Shown one piece after another: positions 1 to 6,532 of a stretch of DNA of 7,642 nucleotides. Under the pieces are notes generated by a model. That model made no database searches. It was given only the letters and a program-made list of their open reading frames with translations, and was not told the DNA's origin. The translations under genes were made by a program, and so were the position numbers. How positions within the stretch are numbered: the first letter of the stretch is position 1; every line of letters begins with the position of its first letter. The stretch is taken from the NCBI GenBank assembly GCA_937859005.1, contig CALLYR010000281.1, positions 1-7,642 of the forward strand. The letters run 5' to 3'. The stretch comes from an uncultured Paracoccus sp. GTDB taxonomy: Bacteria; Pseudomonadota; Alphaproteobacteria; Rhodobacterales; Rhodobacteraceae.

Positions 1-1
1 T

Positions 2-142
2 GGCGCGGGGGTGACGGGCAGGGGGGTGGGGCCGCTGTTCGATGGCCGGGCCGGGGTGGCGCCGGGCGCGGATCATGCGCCGCGCGTCCCGTTCCGGCCT
101 GAATGCGCCGAGGCTGCCCTGAAACGCAACCCCGTGCTCTGA
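2..142 (+). CDS. 3' end of an unidentified gene (C-terminal 46 residues)
   Basis: An open frame enters from the left edge and stops at TGA 140-142. Its codons nearly all end in G or C, as in the certain genes here, which supports real coding. The visible end (finishing ALKRNPVL) is rich in Gly, Ala, Pro and Arg, with no motif I recognise. In related bacteria murB commonly lies upstream of ddl, but MurB proteins normally end in a conserved strand containing a WEIK-like sequence that is absent here. The fragment is therefore probably a different, lineage-specific gene between murB and ddl. The opposite strand is also open across this stretch, so the strand is not certain. No function is assigned. 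Confidence 0.4.
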   Translation, partial: GAGVTGRGVGPLFDGRAGVAPGADHAPRVPFRPECAEAALKRNPVL

Positions 143-160
143 TGCCCCTTTTCCCCTGCG

Positions 161-231
161 GGGGTTTGTGACTATCATGCAACCTGTGCGGAAGCGCCGG
201 GATCAGGCGTGAAGAATCGGGTGCAAACCCC
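161..231 (+). repeat. Inverted repeat in the ddl leader
   Basis: GGGGTTTG at 161-168 and CAAACCCC at 224-231 are perfect 8-bp reverse complements separated by 55 nt, with two possible G-T pairs extending inward. If transcribed they could close a leader stem-loop upstream of ddl. A second small palindrome, CCGG-AAAA-CCGG, lies at 242-253 just before the ddl ribosome-binding site. The C-run and G-run at 153-164 could also form a weak 4-bp hairpin behind the upstream gene, but it has no real T-tract. The rest of the 127-nt gap (143-269) holds nothing I recognise, and no convincing promoter boxes were found. Whether the repeat has any role is unknown. Confidence 0.35.
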
Positions 232-269
232 GCAACGGCCACCGGAAAACCGGGGCGAACGAGGCAGAT

Positions 270-1205
270 GTGGCGGGCAGGTCGAGCAGGACAGCCCACA
301 CCGTAGCGGTCCTGATGGGCGGCCCCTCCGCAGAACGCGAGGTGTCGCTGTCATCGGGGCGCGGATGCGCGGATGCGCTGCGGGTGGCGGGATATGATGT
401 GGTCGAGATCGAACTCGGCCCGGACGAGGGCGCGACACTGTCCACGCGCCTGGCGCAAGTGCGTCCCGATGTCGTCTTCAACGCGCTGCACGGCCGCTGG
501 GGCGAGGATGGCTGCGTCCAGGGCCTGCTGGAATGGCTGCGCATTCCCTATACCCATTCGGGCGTGCTGGCCTCGGCGCTGGCGATGGACAAGACCCGCG
601 CCAAGGAGGCGTTCCGCGCCGCCGGGCTGCCGGTGGTGGACAGCGTGATCGCCGACGCCTGCGAGGTGCGGGCGCGCCATGTCCTGCCGCCGCCCTATGT
701 CGTCAAGCCCAATGACGAAGGCTCGTCCGTCGGCGTCTATATCGTGCATGACGGCGCGAATAGCCCGCCGCAGCTGTCCGACGCCATGCCCGCGCGGGTG
801 ATGGTCGAAACCTATGCGCCGGGGCGGGAACTGACGACCGCCGTGCTGGGGGACCGGGCGCTGGGCGTGACCGAGATCATCACCGAGGGCTGGTATGACT
901 ACGACGCCAAATATTCGGCGGGCGGGTCGCGCCATGTCGTCCCGGCCGACATCCCGGCGGACATCGAGGCCGCCTGCCTGGATTACGCGGTCCGCGCGCA
1001 TCGGGCGCTGGGCTGCCGGGGGCTCACGCGCACCGATTTCCGCTGGGACGATTCGCGGGGCCTGGCCGGGCTGGTCCTGCTGGAAACCAACACCCAGCCG
1101 GGCATGACGCCGACCTCGCTTGCGCCCGAACAGGCGGCGGTCGCGGGCATGGATTTCCCGGCGCTGTGCCGCTGGATCGTGGAGGACGCGCTGTGCAGGG
1201 ACTAG
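270..1205 (+). CDS. ddl: D-alanine--D-alanine ligase (Ddl)
   Basis: This cytoplasmic ATP-grasp enzyme joins two D-alanines using ATP. The dipeptide is then added by MurF to the peptidoglycan precursor. The 311-residue protein matches the usual DdlB length (about 306). The N-terminal GGPSAEREVS (17-26) holds the substrate-binding glutamate E22. HGRWGEDG lies at 74-81. The ATP-binding KPNDEGSSVG (146-155) carries K146 and the active-site-loop serines. YDYDAKY (209-215) is the omega-loop tyrosine/lysine motif. R254 and D256 in TRTDF, followed by ETNTQPGMT (272-280) with E272 and N274, supply the magnesium and transition-state ligands. All catalytic positions look intact. The start is GTG 270, with GAGG at 261-264 as ribosome-binding site; an ATG at 268 is in another frame, and the next in-frame ATG falls inside the first motif. 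The last 13 nt overlap ftsQ, which implies co-transcription. In dcw clusters this copy is usually called ddlB. Confidence 0.95.
   Translation: MAGRSSRTAHTVAVLMGGPSAEREVSLSSGRGCADALRVAGYDVVEIELGPDEGATLSTRLAQVRPDVVFNALHGRWGEDGCVQGLLEWLRIPYTHSGVLASALAMDKTRAKEAFRAAGLPVVDSVIADACEVRARHVLPPPYVVKPNDEGSSVGVYIVHDGANSPPQLSDAMPARVMVETYAPGRELTTAVLGDRALGVTEIITEGWYDYDAKYSAGGSRHVVPADIPADIEAACLDYAVRAHRALGCRGLTRTDFRWDDSRGLAGLVLLETNTQPGMTPTSLAPEQAAVAGMDFPALCRWIVEDALCRD
1181..1186 (+). promoter_or_regulatory. Shine-Dalgarno site that fixes the ftsQ start
   Basis: GGAGGA lies inside the last codons of ddl, 6 nt before GTG 1193. It is one of the clearest ribosome-binding sites in the window. It favours GTG 1193 over the upstream in-frame GTG 1166 and the downstream in-frame ATG 1235, neither of which has a comparable site. 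Its position within ddl suggests translational coupling between ddl and ftsQ. Confidence 0.6.
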
Positions 1206-2230
1206 AACGCCCCGGTGTGCCCGCCAATCCGGGCATGCGTCCGGCGCCGGCCCGTCCGGCAGGCGCGCGCCCGCAGCCCGCGCGCGGGCCCCGGCGCGAC
1301 CCCGCGCCGTCGCGGCTGGCTTACCGCCTGCACCGGCTGTGGCTGACGCCGCTGTATCGCCGGGTCGTGCGGGTGGGTCTGCCCGTGGTCCTGACGGCCA
1401 TGATCGCGGGTCTGTGGCTGTCGGACGAGACGCGCCGCGCCTCGGTTTCCGGGGCCGCCACGGCGCTGATCGACAAGGTGCAGTCGCGCGAGGAATTCAT
1501 GGTCCGCACCATGGAGATCGAGGGCGCGTCCCCCGCCGTGGACAAGGGCCTGCGCGCGATGCTGCCGGTGACGCTGCCCGCGTCGAGCTTCGACTTCGAC
1601 CTGGCCGCGTTGCGGGCGCAGGTGGAAAAGCTGGATGCGGTGGAGCGGGTGGATCTGCGGATCAGGCCGGGCGGCATCCTGTCGGCGGTCGTGACCGAAC
1701 GCCAGCCTGCGGTGCTGTGGCGCCATGCGCGCGGCATCGACATCCTGGACCATACCGGGCACCGCGTGGCCTCGGTCACATCGCGCGAGGTGCGCCGCGA
1801 CCTGCCGATGATCGCAGGCGAGGGCGCGGGCGCGCATGCGGCCGAGGCGCTGGCGCTGATCGATGCGGCCGGGGCGGTGCTGCCGCGGCTGCGGGGTCTG
1901 GAACGGATGGGCGAGCGGCGCTGGGACGTGGTGCTGGACCGCGGCCAGCGCATCATGCTGCCGGCCGGGCGGGCGGTGCCCGCGCTGGAACGCGTCATGG
2001 CGATGGACAAGGCCGACGGCCTGCTGACGCGCGATGTGGTGGCGGTGGACATGCGCAATCCCCATCGCCCCGTCCTGCGGCTGGGCTTCAGCGCGCAGAA
2101 CATGCTGCGCCGCGCGCAGGGCCTGCCCGAACTGGGGCCGGACGGACAGGTGATCGAACCTGCGGATGACGCGGCAGCCTCGGCCCCGAAGGGTGGCCGG
2201 GCAGGAAGCAACAAGCCCGCCAAGGGCTGA
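1193..2230 (+). CDS. ftsQ: Cell division protein FtsQ
   Basis: FtsQ is a bitopic inner-membrane protein that links the early divisome to the FtsB-FtsL and septal synthase complexes through its periplasmic domain. With the GTG 1193 start it has 345 residues. These form an unusually Pro/Arg/Ala-rich cytoplasmic tail (about 1-45), a basic stretch (RLAYRLHRLWLTPLYRR), one membrane segment (about 61-77), and a POTRA domain (about 104-172; VRTMEIEGAS to the VVTERQPAVLW strand). The FtsQ beta domain follows (about 174-300), then a low-complexity tail of about 25 residues rich in Ala, Gly and Lys. Family motifs include the EI.G opening of the POTRA and the ERQP end. The gene overlaps ddl by 13 nt and is followed 24 nt later by ftsA, so ddl-ftsQ-ftsA look like one operon. 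GTG 1166 (354 residues) and ATG 1235 (331 residues) are alternative starts. The first has a weaker site, and the second removes only part of the disordered tail. Confidence 0.9.
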   Translation: MQGLERPGVPANPGMRPAPARPAGARPQPARGPRRDPAPSRLAYRLHRLWLTPLYRRVVRVGLPVVLTAMIAGLWLSDETRRASVSGAATALIDKVQSREEFMVRTMEIEGASPAVDKGLRAMLPVTLPASSFDFDLAALRAQVEKLDAVERVDLRIRPGGILSAVVTERQPAVLWRHARGIDILDHTGHRVASVTSREVRRDLPMIAGEGAGAHAAEALALIDAAGAVLPRLRGLERMGERRWDVVLDRGQRIMLPAGRAVPALERVMAMDKADGLLTRDVVAVDMRNPHRPVLRLGFSAQNMLRRAQGLPELGPDGQVIEPADDAAASAPKGGRAGSNKPAKG

Positions 2231-2254
2231 GGAAGGGGCAGGAACGGAACGGCG

Positions 2255-3601
2255 ATGCGGGATCTTTACCAGGCGCAACGGGCGATGCGGCAGATGCGGC
2301 GGCAGGCGATGGCTCGCGGGGTGATGGCCGTGCTGGACATCGGCACGTCCAAGATCACCTGCGTCGTGCTGCAGTTCGACGGCCCCGGACAGTTCCGCGA
2401 AACCGACGGCGTGGGGCCGATGGCGGGGCAGTCCAGCTTTCGCGTGATCGGCCAGTCCACCACCCAGTCGCGCGGAGTCCGTTACGGCGAGATCGAGACC
2501 GTGGCCGAAACCGAATGCGCCATCCGGCAGGTCGTGCAGAACGCCCAGAAACAGGCCGGGCTGCGCGTCGATCACGTGATCGCCACCATCGCCGGGGCGC
2601 GGCCGGCCTCATACGGTCTGGCGGGCGAGATCACGCTGACCGCGGGCAAGGTCAGCGAACATGACGTGGCGGCGGTGCTGGCCTCGTGCGATGTGCCCGA
2701 TTTCGGGCGGGGCCGCGACGTGCTGCACGCCCAGCCGGTGAACTTCGCCGTCGATGCGCGGTCGGGCCTTGCCGATCCGCGCGACCATGTCGGCAACCGG
2801 CTGGCCGTGGACATGCATGTTCTGACGGTGGACGCCCATGCGGTGTCGAATCTGGTCCAGTGCATCCGCCGCTGCGACCTGGAACTGGCCGGTGTGGGCT
2901 CGGCCGCTTATGCCGCGGGCCGCGCGGCGCTGGTCGAGGACGAGCAGGAACTGGGCGCGGCCTGCATCGACATGGGCGGCGGGGTCACCGGCATTTCCAT
3001 CTTTCTCAAGAAGCACATGATCTTTGCCGATGCGGTGCGCATGGGCGGCGATCTGGTGACGCAGGACATCGCCAAGGGCCTGCGGGTGCCGGTGCAGGCG
3101 GCCGAATGGCTGAAGACCCGGCATGGCGGGCTGGAGGCCACGGGCCGCGACGACCACGACATGATCGAGGTCGGCGGCACTTCGGGGGCCGAGACGGGCG
3201 ACTGGGACACTGACCGCCGCAGCGTCAGCCGCGCCGACCTGATCGGCATCATGCGCCCCCGGACCGAGGAAATCCTGGACGAGGCGCGGGCCATCCTGGA
3301 CGCGGCGGGCTTTGACCAGATGCCGTCGCGGCAGGTGGTGCTGACCGGGGGTGGCAGCCAGATTCCGGGGCTGGACACGCTGGCCGCGCGCATCCTGGGC
3401 CAGAATGTCCGCATCGGCCGGCCGCTGCGCATCACCGGCCTGACCCGGCGGCACACCGGGCCGGGCCATGCCGCGACCGTGGGGCTGGCGCTGCATGCGG
3501 CCAATCCGCAGGACGAATGGTGGGATTTCGAGATACCGCTGGAGCATCGCGGCGTGGTCGGCGTGCGCCGGGCCCTGCGCTGGTTCAAAAACAACTGGTG
3601 A
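2255..3601 (+). CDS. ftsA: Cell division protein FtsA
   Basis: FtsA is an actin-fold ATPase that tethers FtsZ filaments to the inner membrane and recruits later divisome proteins. The 448-residue protein has the phosphate-1 motif DIGTSK (28-33) and the RGVRYGEI segment (73-80) leading into the FtsA-specific 1C domain (roughly 95-185). It also has phosphate-2 (CIDMGGGVTGISIF, 237-250) and the adenosine-binding VLTGGGSQIPG (362-372). The extreme C-terminus (about 434-448, ending RRALRWFKNNW) is the expected amphipathic membrane-targeting helix. An N-terminal extension of about 25 residues before the first strand resembles relatives in the Rhodobacteraceae as I remember them. The start is ATG 2255, with GGAAGG/AGGA stretches upstream at 2231-2243, somewhat far for a strong site. 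The 24-nt spacing from ftsQ indicates co-transcription. Downstream, a 193-nt gap separates it from its partner ftsZ. No damage is visible. Confidence 0.95.
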   Translation: MRDLYQAQRAMRQMRRQAMARGVMAVLDIGTSKITCVVLQFDGPGQFRETDGVGPMAGQSSFRVIGQSTTQSRGVRYGEIETVAETECAIRQVVQNAQKQAGLRVDHVIATIAGARPASYGLAGEITLTAGKVSEHDVAAVLASCDVPDFGRGRDVLHAQPVNFAVDARSGLADPRDHVGNRLAVDMHVLTVDAHAVSNLVQCIRRCDLELAGVGSAAYAAGRAALVEDEQELGAACIDMGGGVTGISIFLKKHMIFADAVRMGGDLVTQDIAKGLRVPVQAAEWLKTRHGGLEATGRDDHDMIEVGGTSGAETGDWDTDRRSVSRADLIGIMRPRTEEILDEARAILDAAGFDQMPSRQVVLTGGGSQIPGLDTLAARILGQNVRIGRPLRITGLTRRHTGPGHAATVGLALHAANPQDEWWDFEIPLEHRGVVGVRRALRWFKNNW

Positions 3602-3637
3602 TTGGGCGGAATTTCCTGCATTCACTCGTCCGGCCAT

Positions 3638-3652
3638 GCGGCAGGATGCCGC
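3638..3652 (+). other. Small hairpin behind ftsA
   Basis: GCGGCA (3638-3643) pairs perfectly with TGCCGC (3647-3652) around a GGA loop. It begins 37 nt after the ftsA stop. There is no T-tract after it, so a classical intrinsic terminator is unlikely. It could slow transcription or protect the ftsA 3' end, or be incidental in GC-rich DNA. Confidence 0.3.
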
Positions 3653-3680
3653 CGATCGGGTCCCGGAAGGGGGCCGGAAA

Positions 3681-3704
3681 TTGGGAAATCATGCGGTTTC
3701 CCGG
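3681..3704 (+). other. Hairpin/palindrome in the ftsZ upstream region
   Basis: GGGAAATC (3683-3690) pairs with GGTTTCCC (3695-3702) around an ATGC loop. Seven Watson-Crick pairs and one G-T pair form the stem, and two further T-G pairs are possible outside. The 6-bp core GGGAAA/TTTCCC is a perfect inverted repeat 8 nt apart, so as DNA it could also be an operator half-site pair. It lies about 90-110 nt upstream of the ftsZ start, where a promoter or leader would be. No T-tract follows. The role is unknown. Confidence 0.35.
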
Positions 3705-3794
3705 ATGACGCGACAACCGAATCTGATAGGTTCGCACCACAGGAATCGACCGGGCGCCCCACGACCCGGCAGGACAACGAAAGGGCAGGCGGCG

Positions 3795-5398
3795 ATGAAC
3801 TTGAACCTGATGATGAACGATGACCAGGAACTGCGGCCGCGGATCACCGTCTTCGGCGTCGGCGGTGCGGGCGGCAATGCGGTCAACAACATGATCGAAA
3901 AGCAGCTCGACGGTGTCGAGTTCGTGGTCGCCAACACCGACGCGCAGGCGCTGGCGCAAAGCCGCGCCGAACAGCGCATCCAGCTTGGCCCCAAGGTGAC
4001 CGAGGGTCTGGGCGCGGGTGCCAAGCCGTCCATCGGGGCCAAGGCCGCCGAAGAGACGATCGAGGACATCGTCGATCACCTGATGGGCGCGCATATGTGC
4101 TTCATCACCGCTGGCATGGGCGGCGGCACCGGCACCGGGGCCGCGCCGATCATCGCGCAGGCCGCGCGCGAGATGGGCATCCTGACCGTCGGCGTCGTGA
4201 CCAAGCCCTTCCAGTTCGAAGGCTCCAAGCGGATGCGGCAGGCCGACGAGGGCGTCGAATCGCTGCAGAAGGTCGTCGATACCCTCATCATCATTCCCAA
4301 CCAGAACCTGTTCCGGCTGGCCAACGAAAAGACCACCTTCACCGAAGCCTTCGCCATGGCCGACGACGTGCTGTACCAGGGCGTCAAGGGCGTGACCGAC
4401 CTGATGGTGCGGCCGGGGCTGATCAACCTCGACTTCGCCGACGTGCGCGCGGTCATGGACGAGATGGGCAAGGCCATGATGGGCACGGGCGAGGCCAACG
4501 GCGAGAACCGCGCCGTCCAGGCCGCCGAGAAGGCCATCGCCAACCCGCTGCTGGACGAAATCAGCCTGCATGGCGCCAAGGGCGTGCTGATCAACATCAC
4601 CGGCGGCTATGACCTGACCCTGTTCGAGATGGACGAGGCCGCGGAAAAGATCCGCGACAAGGTCGATTCAGACGCCAACATCATCGTGGGTTCCACGCTG
4701 GACCCGACCATGGAGGGCTGTGTGCGCGTCTCGGTCGTGGCGACCGGCATCGACGCGGCCGTGTCCACGATCGAAACCCCCGTCGCCCGCCGCGGCATGC
4801 GCGAGCCGCTGACCAACAACCCGCCCGTGGCCCAGCGCGAAGCGGCCCCGGCCGACGAGCCGGCGGCATCGCCCCGCCGCAGCCCGATCGTGGACGCCCC
4901 CGCCGCCCGATGCCGGCCGCCGAGGATGATCTGCCCGCCCCGGCCTATCGTCCCGCCCCGGAAGCTGCGGCGCCTCGTGTCGAGCCGCGGGCCGATACCC
5001 GCAGCATGGCCGACCGGCTGAACGATTCGGCGGAAAGCTTCACCGCCCCCGTGCGGCCCGCAGCGCCCCGCGGCGCGGCCTCGCCCGAGGCGATGGAGCG
5101 TCTGCAGCGCGCGGTGCAGCGCGATCCCGCCGCGGCGCCCCGCCGCGCGCCCGAACCGCAGCCCGAGGCGCCGCGCGGCCCCTCGCGCATGGCGGGTCTG
5201 GGCCGGATGATGGAGCGGCTGGCCGGCCATCACGAAGCCCCGGCCGAACGCCCGCAGCCCGGAACCCTGGCCGAGCGGGTCAGCGAGCGCATGGCCCGCG
5301 CCCGCCAGCCGGATGTCGAATTCGACAACCTGGCCTCGCCCGGCCAGGGCGACGAGAACGTGGAAATCCCGGCCTTCCTGCGTCGTCAGGCAAACTGA
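3795..5398 (+). CDS. ftsZ: Cell division protein FtsZ, frameshifted in the C-terminal tail
   Basis: FtsZ is the tubulin-like GTPase that polymerises into the Z-ring and scaffolds the divisome. From ATG 3795 (AGG 5 nt upstream) the globular part is complete. It includes VFGVGGAGGNAVNNM (19-33), the tubulin signature GGGTGTG (109-115), and the synergy loop NLDFADVR (211-218) with the catalytic aspartates D213 and D216. The subdomain ends near residue 325 (VSVVATGIDAAV). A disordered Ala/Pro/Arg linker follows, as is usual for alphaproteobacterial FtsZ. At about residue 361-372 the frame breaks. The literal frame continues with foreign, arginine-rich sequence and stops at 5021 (408 residues). 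The genuine linker and C-terminal peptide (EIPAFLRRQAN) are in the -1 frame and stop at 5398. Restoring one base would give about 534 residues, fitting the long-tailed family. As written, the gene would lose the peptide that binds FtsA. GTPase residues are intact, so a recent mutation or a base-calling error is likelier than old decay. Confidence 0.9.
4897..4909 (+). other. Probable frame-break site in ftsZ
   Basis: Here the zero frame (…D A P A A R) leaves the family-like sequence and the -1 frame (M P A A E D D L P A P A Y) takes it up. Two cytosine runs lie in this spot, CCCCC at 4897-4901 and CCC at 4906-4908. One missing C in either would restore the frame, giving DAPRRPMPAAE or DAPAAPMPAAE. 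A CCCC run at 4872-4875 is a less likely alternative. Both frames stay open for some distance, so the break cannot be fixed to one base by reading alone. Confidence 0.7.
4910..5398 (+). pseudogene. ftsZ: Out-of-frame C-terminal tail of FtsZ
   Basis: This 162-codon stretch is the displaced end of ftsZ, not an independent gene. It is a Pro/Ala/Arg-rich linker with several alpha-helical basic/acidic segments (for example MERLQRAVQRD and AGLGRMMERLAG). It ends in the conserved tail: an acidic stretch (GDENVEIPAF) and LRRQAN. In FtsZ this peptide binds FtsA and other regulators. There is no Shine-Dalgarno before the ATG at 4910, and that ATG encodes an internal methionine of the restored protein. 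Codons end in G or C as in the rest of ftsZ, with no sign of decay after the break. Confidence 0.8.
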
Positions 5399-5432
5399 CC
5401 CGATCACGCGCGGGCAGCCGCGGAATTACCGG

Positions 5433-5456
5433 AAGGGCCGCATCCGCGGCCCTTTT
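5433..5456 (+). terminator. Intrinsic terminator after ftsZ
   Basis: GGGCCGC (5435-5441) pairs perfectly with GCGGCCC (5446-5452) around an ATCC loop and is followed by TTTT (5453-5456). The AA before the stem can pair with the first two Ts. It starts 35 nt after the FtsZ stop at 5398, but more than 400 nt after the literal stop at 5021. This is another hint that translation normally reaches 5398. It should separate the division genes from lpxC. Confidence 0.8.
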
Positions 5457-5477
5457 CGCGTTGCCGGACGGCCGATG

Positions 5478-5536
5478 TTACAACCCGTCACAATTCGTTA
5501 ATTGAGATATTGCAAGGACTTGACTAAATCTGGTCC
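5478..5536 (+). promoter_or_regulatory. AT-rich promoter/operator region of lpxC
   Basis: Between the ftsZ terminator and lpxC the base composition drops sharply to AT-rich. A sigma-70-like pair is TTGAGA (5502-5507), 17 nt, TAAATC (5525-5530); the -35 box matches 5 of 6 positions and the -10 box is weak. Overlapping it, GACTAAATC at 5522-5530 resembles the left half of IscR-type sites, and GGAC (5516-5519)/GTCC (5533-5536) form an outer inverted repeat. lpxC therefore probably has its own promoter. The identity of any regulator is only a guess. Confidence 0.4.
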
Positions 5537-5580
5537 AAAGGGGTGGCGCGCCGCCCCGCATTCGAACTGGACGGACGATC

Positions 5581-6525
5581 ATGCAGGCGACACTTGCCAC
5601 CACTGCCAGCTTCCGCGGCGCCGGGCTTCACTCGGGCCAGGCCGCGCGTCTGGCGATTCATCCCGCGCCCGCGGGCAAGGGCATCATGTTCCGCCGCATC
5701 GATCTGGGCGGGGCGCTGATCCCGGCCCGCTGGGACAATGTCGAACCCTCGCGCCTGTGCACCCGGTTGCGTGGCCAGGATGGCGCGACCGTGGACACGG
5801 TCGAGCATGTCATGGCGGCGCTGGCCGGCACCGGCGTCCATAATGCCCTGGTCGATATCGACGGCCCCGAAGTCCCGATTCTCGACGGCTCGTCCGCACC
5901 CTTCGTCCAAGGCATCCTGGATGCGGGTCTGCGCCTGCAGGCCGAACCGCTGTGCGCCATTCGCGTCCTGCGCCCGGTCGAGGTGCAGGAGGGCGCGGGC
6001 TTTGCGCGCCTGTCCCCCGCCGACCATCTGGAAATCGACTTTTCCATCGACTTCGCGGACGCGGCCATCGGGCATCAGGAAAAGACGCTGGACATGGCCA
6101 ATGGCGCCTTCCTGCGTGAACTGATGGACAGCCGCACCTTCTGCCGCCAGGCGGATGTCGAGGCGATGCGGGCGAACGGGCTGGCGCTGGGCGGCACCTA
6201 TTTCAACGCCGTCGTGGTCGATGGCGAACGGGTGCTGTCGCCGGGCGGACTGCGCCACCGCGACGAACCCGTGCGCCACAAGATGCTGGACGCGCTGGGT
6301 GACCTGACCCTGGCCGGGGCCCCGCTGCTGGCGCGCTATACCGGCAACCGCGCCGGTCATGCGATGACCAACCGCCTGCTGCGGGCGCTGTTCGCGGCCG
6401 ATGACGCGTGGGAATGGACCGTCTGCTCTGCGGCGCAGCGCCAGCGCCTGCCGGGTGCGGGCGTCGTGCGCACCATCGGCAAGGCCCCTCATGATGACCC
6501 TGCACCGGCGCGGGCCGTCGCCTGA
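5581..6525 (+). CDS. lpxC: UDP-3-O-acyl-N-acetylglucosamine deacetylase (LpxC)
   Basis: LpxC is the cytosolic zinc amidase that removes the acetyl group from UDP-3-O-acyl-GlcNAc, the committed step of lipid A synthesis. The 314-residue protein is close to the E. coli length (305). It opens with the typical FRGAGLHSG (11-19). TVEHVMAALAG (73-83) carries the general base E75 and zinc ligand H76. The second zinc motif, HKMLDALGDL (233-242), supplies H233 and D237, with K234 beside them. GHAMTNRLL (259-267) supplies the catalytic H260. DGSSAPF (102-108) and the SRTFC loop (184-188) are also conserved. The C-terminal extension after about residue 300 (Pro/Ala-rich) is short and probably disordered. 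The start is ATG 5581, with only a weak GGACGG upstream, but the protein aligns from its first residues. A terminator lies upstream and a hairpin downstream, so it may be its own transcription unit. In many bacteria lpxC sits at the end of the dcw cluster, as here. Confidence 0.96.
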   Translation: MQATLATTASFRGAGLHSGQAARLAIHPAPAGKGIMFRRIDLGGALIPARWDNVEPSRLCTRLRGQDGATVDTVEHVMAALAGTGVHNALVDIDGPEVPILDGSSAPFVQGILDAGLRLQAEPLCAIRVLRPVEVQEGAGFARLSPADHLEIDFSIDFADAAIGHQEKTLDMANGAFLRELMDSRTFCRQADVEAMRANGLALGGTYFNAVVVDGERVLSPGGLRHRDEPVRHKMLDALGDLTLAGAPLLARYTGNRAGHAMTNRLLRALFAADDAWEWTVCSAAQRQRLPGAGVVRTIGKAPHDDPAPARAVA

Positions 6526-6532
6526 GCGGTCC

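Larger units (their letters stand above)
3602..3794 (+). promoter_or_regulatory. ftsA-ftsZ intergenic leader, likely ftsZ promoter region
   Basis: This is the longest non-coding gap in the window (193 nt), and it is more AT-rich around 3676-3735 than its surroundings. A weak promoter-like pair is ATGACG (3705-3710), 16 nt, TAGGTT (3727-3732). It matches consensus poorly, so the exact promoter is not established. No CtrA full site (TTAA-N7-TTAA) is present, unlike the ftsZ promoter described in Caulobacter. Two hairpins lie inside and are listed separately. AGG at 3787-3789 is the likely ribosome-binding site for ATG 3795. ftsZ commonly has its own promoter in bacteria, and the gap is compatible with that. 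Confidence 0.35.

Noticed and set aside
1202..2575. 457-codon reading frame on the minus strand across ftsQ and ftsA
   Set aside because: It is an antisense shadow of high-GC codon bias: rich in His, Arg and Gln, with no motif, and fully covered by certain genes on the other strand.
2609..3637. 342-codon minus-strand reading frame opposite ftsA
   Set aside because: It has low-complexity composition typical of a shadow frame, while FtsA on the + strand has all family motifs.
3468..3794. Extension of ftsZ upstream to 3468
   Set aside because: The added 109 codons run through the end of ftsA and the intergenic gap. FtsZ family similarity begins at ATG 3795, which has its own ribosome-binding site.
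3585..4571. 328-codon minus-strand reading frame opposite ftsZ
   Set aside because: It is antisense to the conserved FtsZ GTPase domain and has no recognisable domain.
4774..4780. AAACCCC as a programmed -1 slippery heptamer in ftsZ
   Set aside because: In the zero frame it is read GAA-ACC-CCC, so the A-AAC-CCC register needed for tandem slippage is out of phase. No other in-phase X-XXY-YYZ heptamer was found among the C-runs near the break.
4910..5398. Independent gene of 162 codons downstream of ftsZ
   Set aside because: It has no ribosome-binding site, and it ends in the FtsZ C-terminal peptide. It is the displaced tail of ftsZ.
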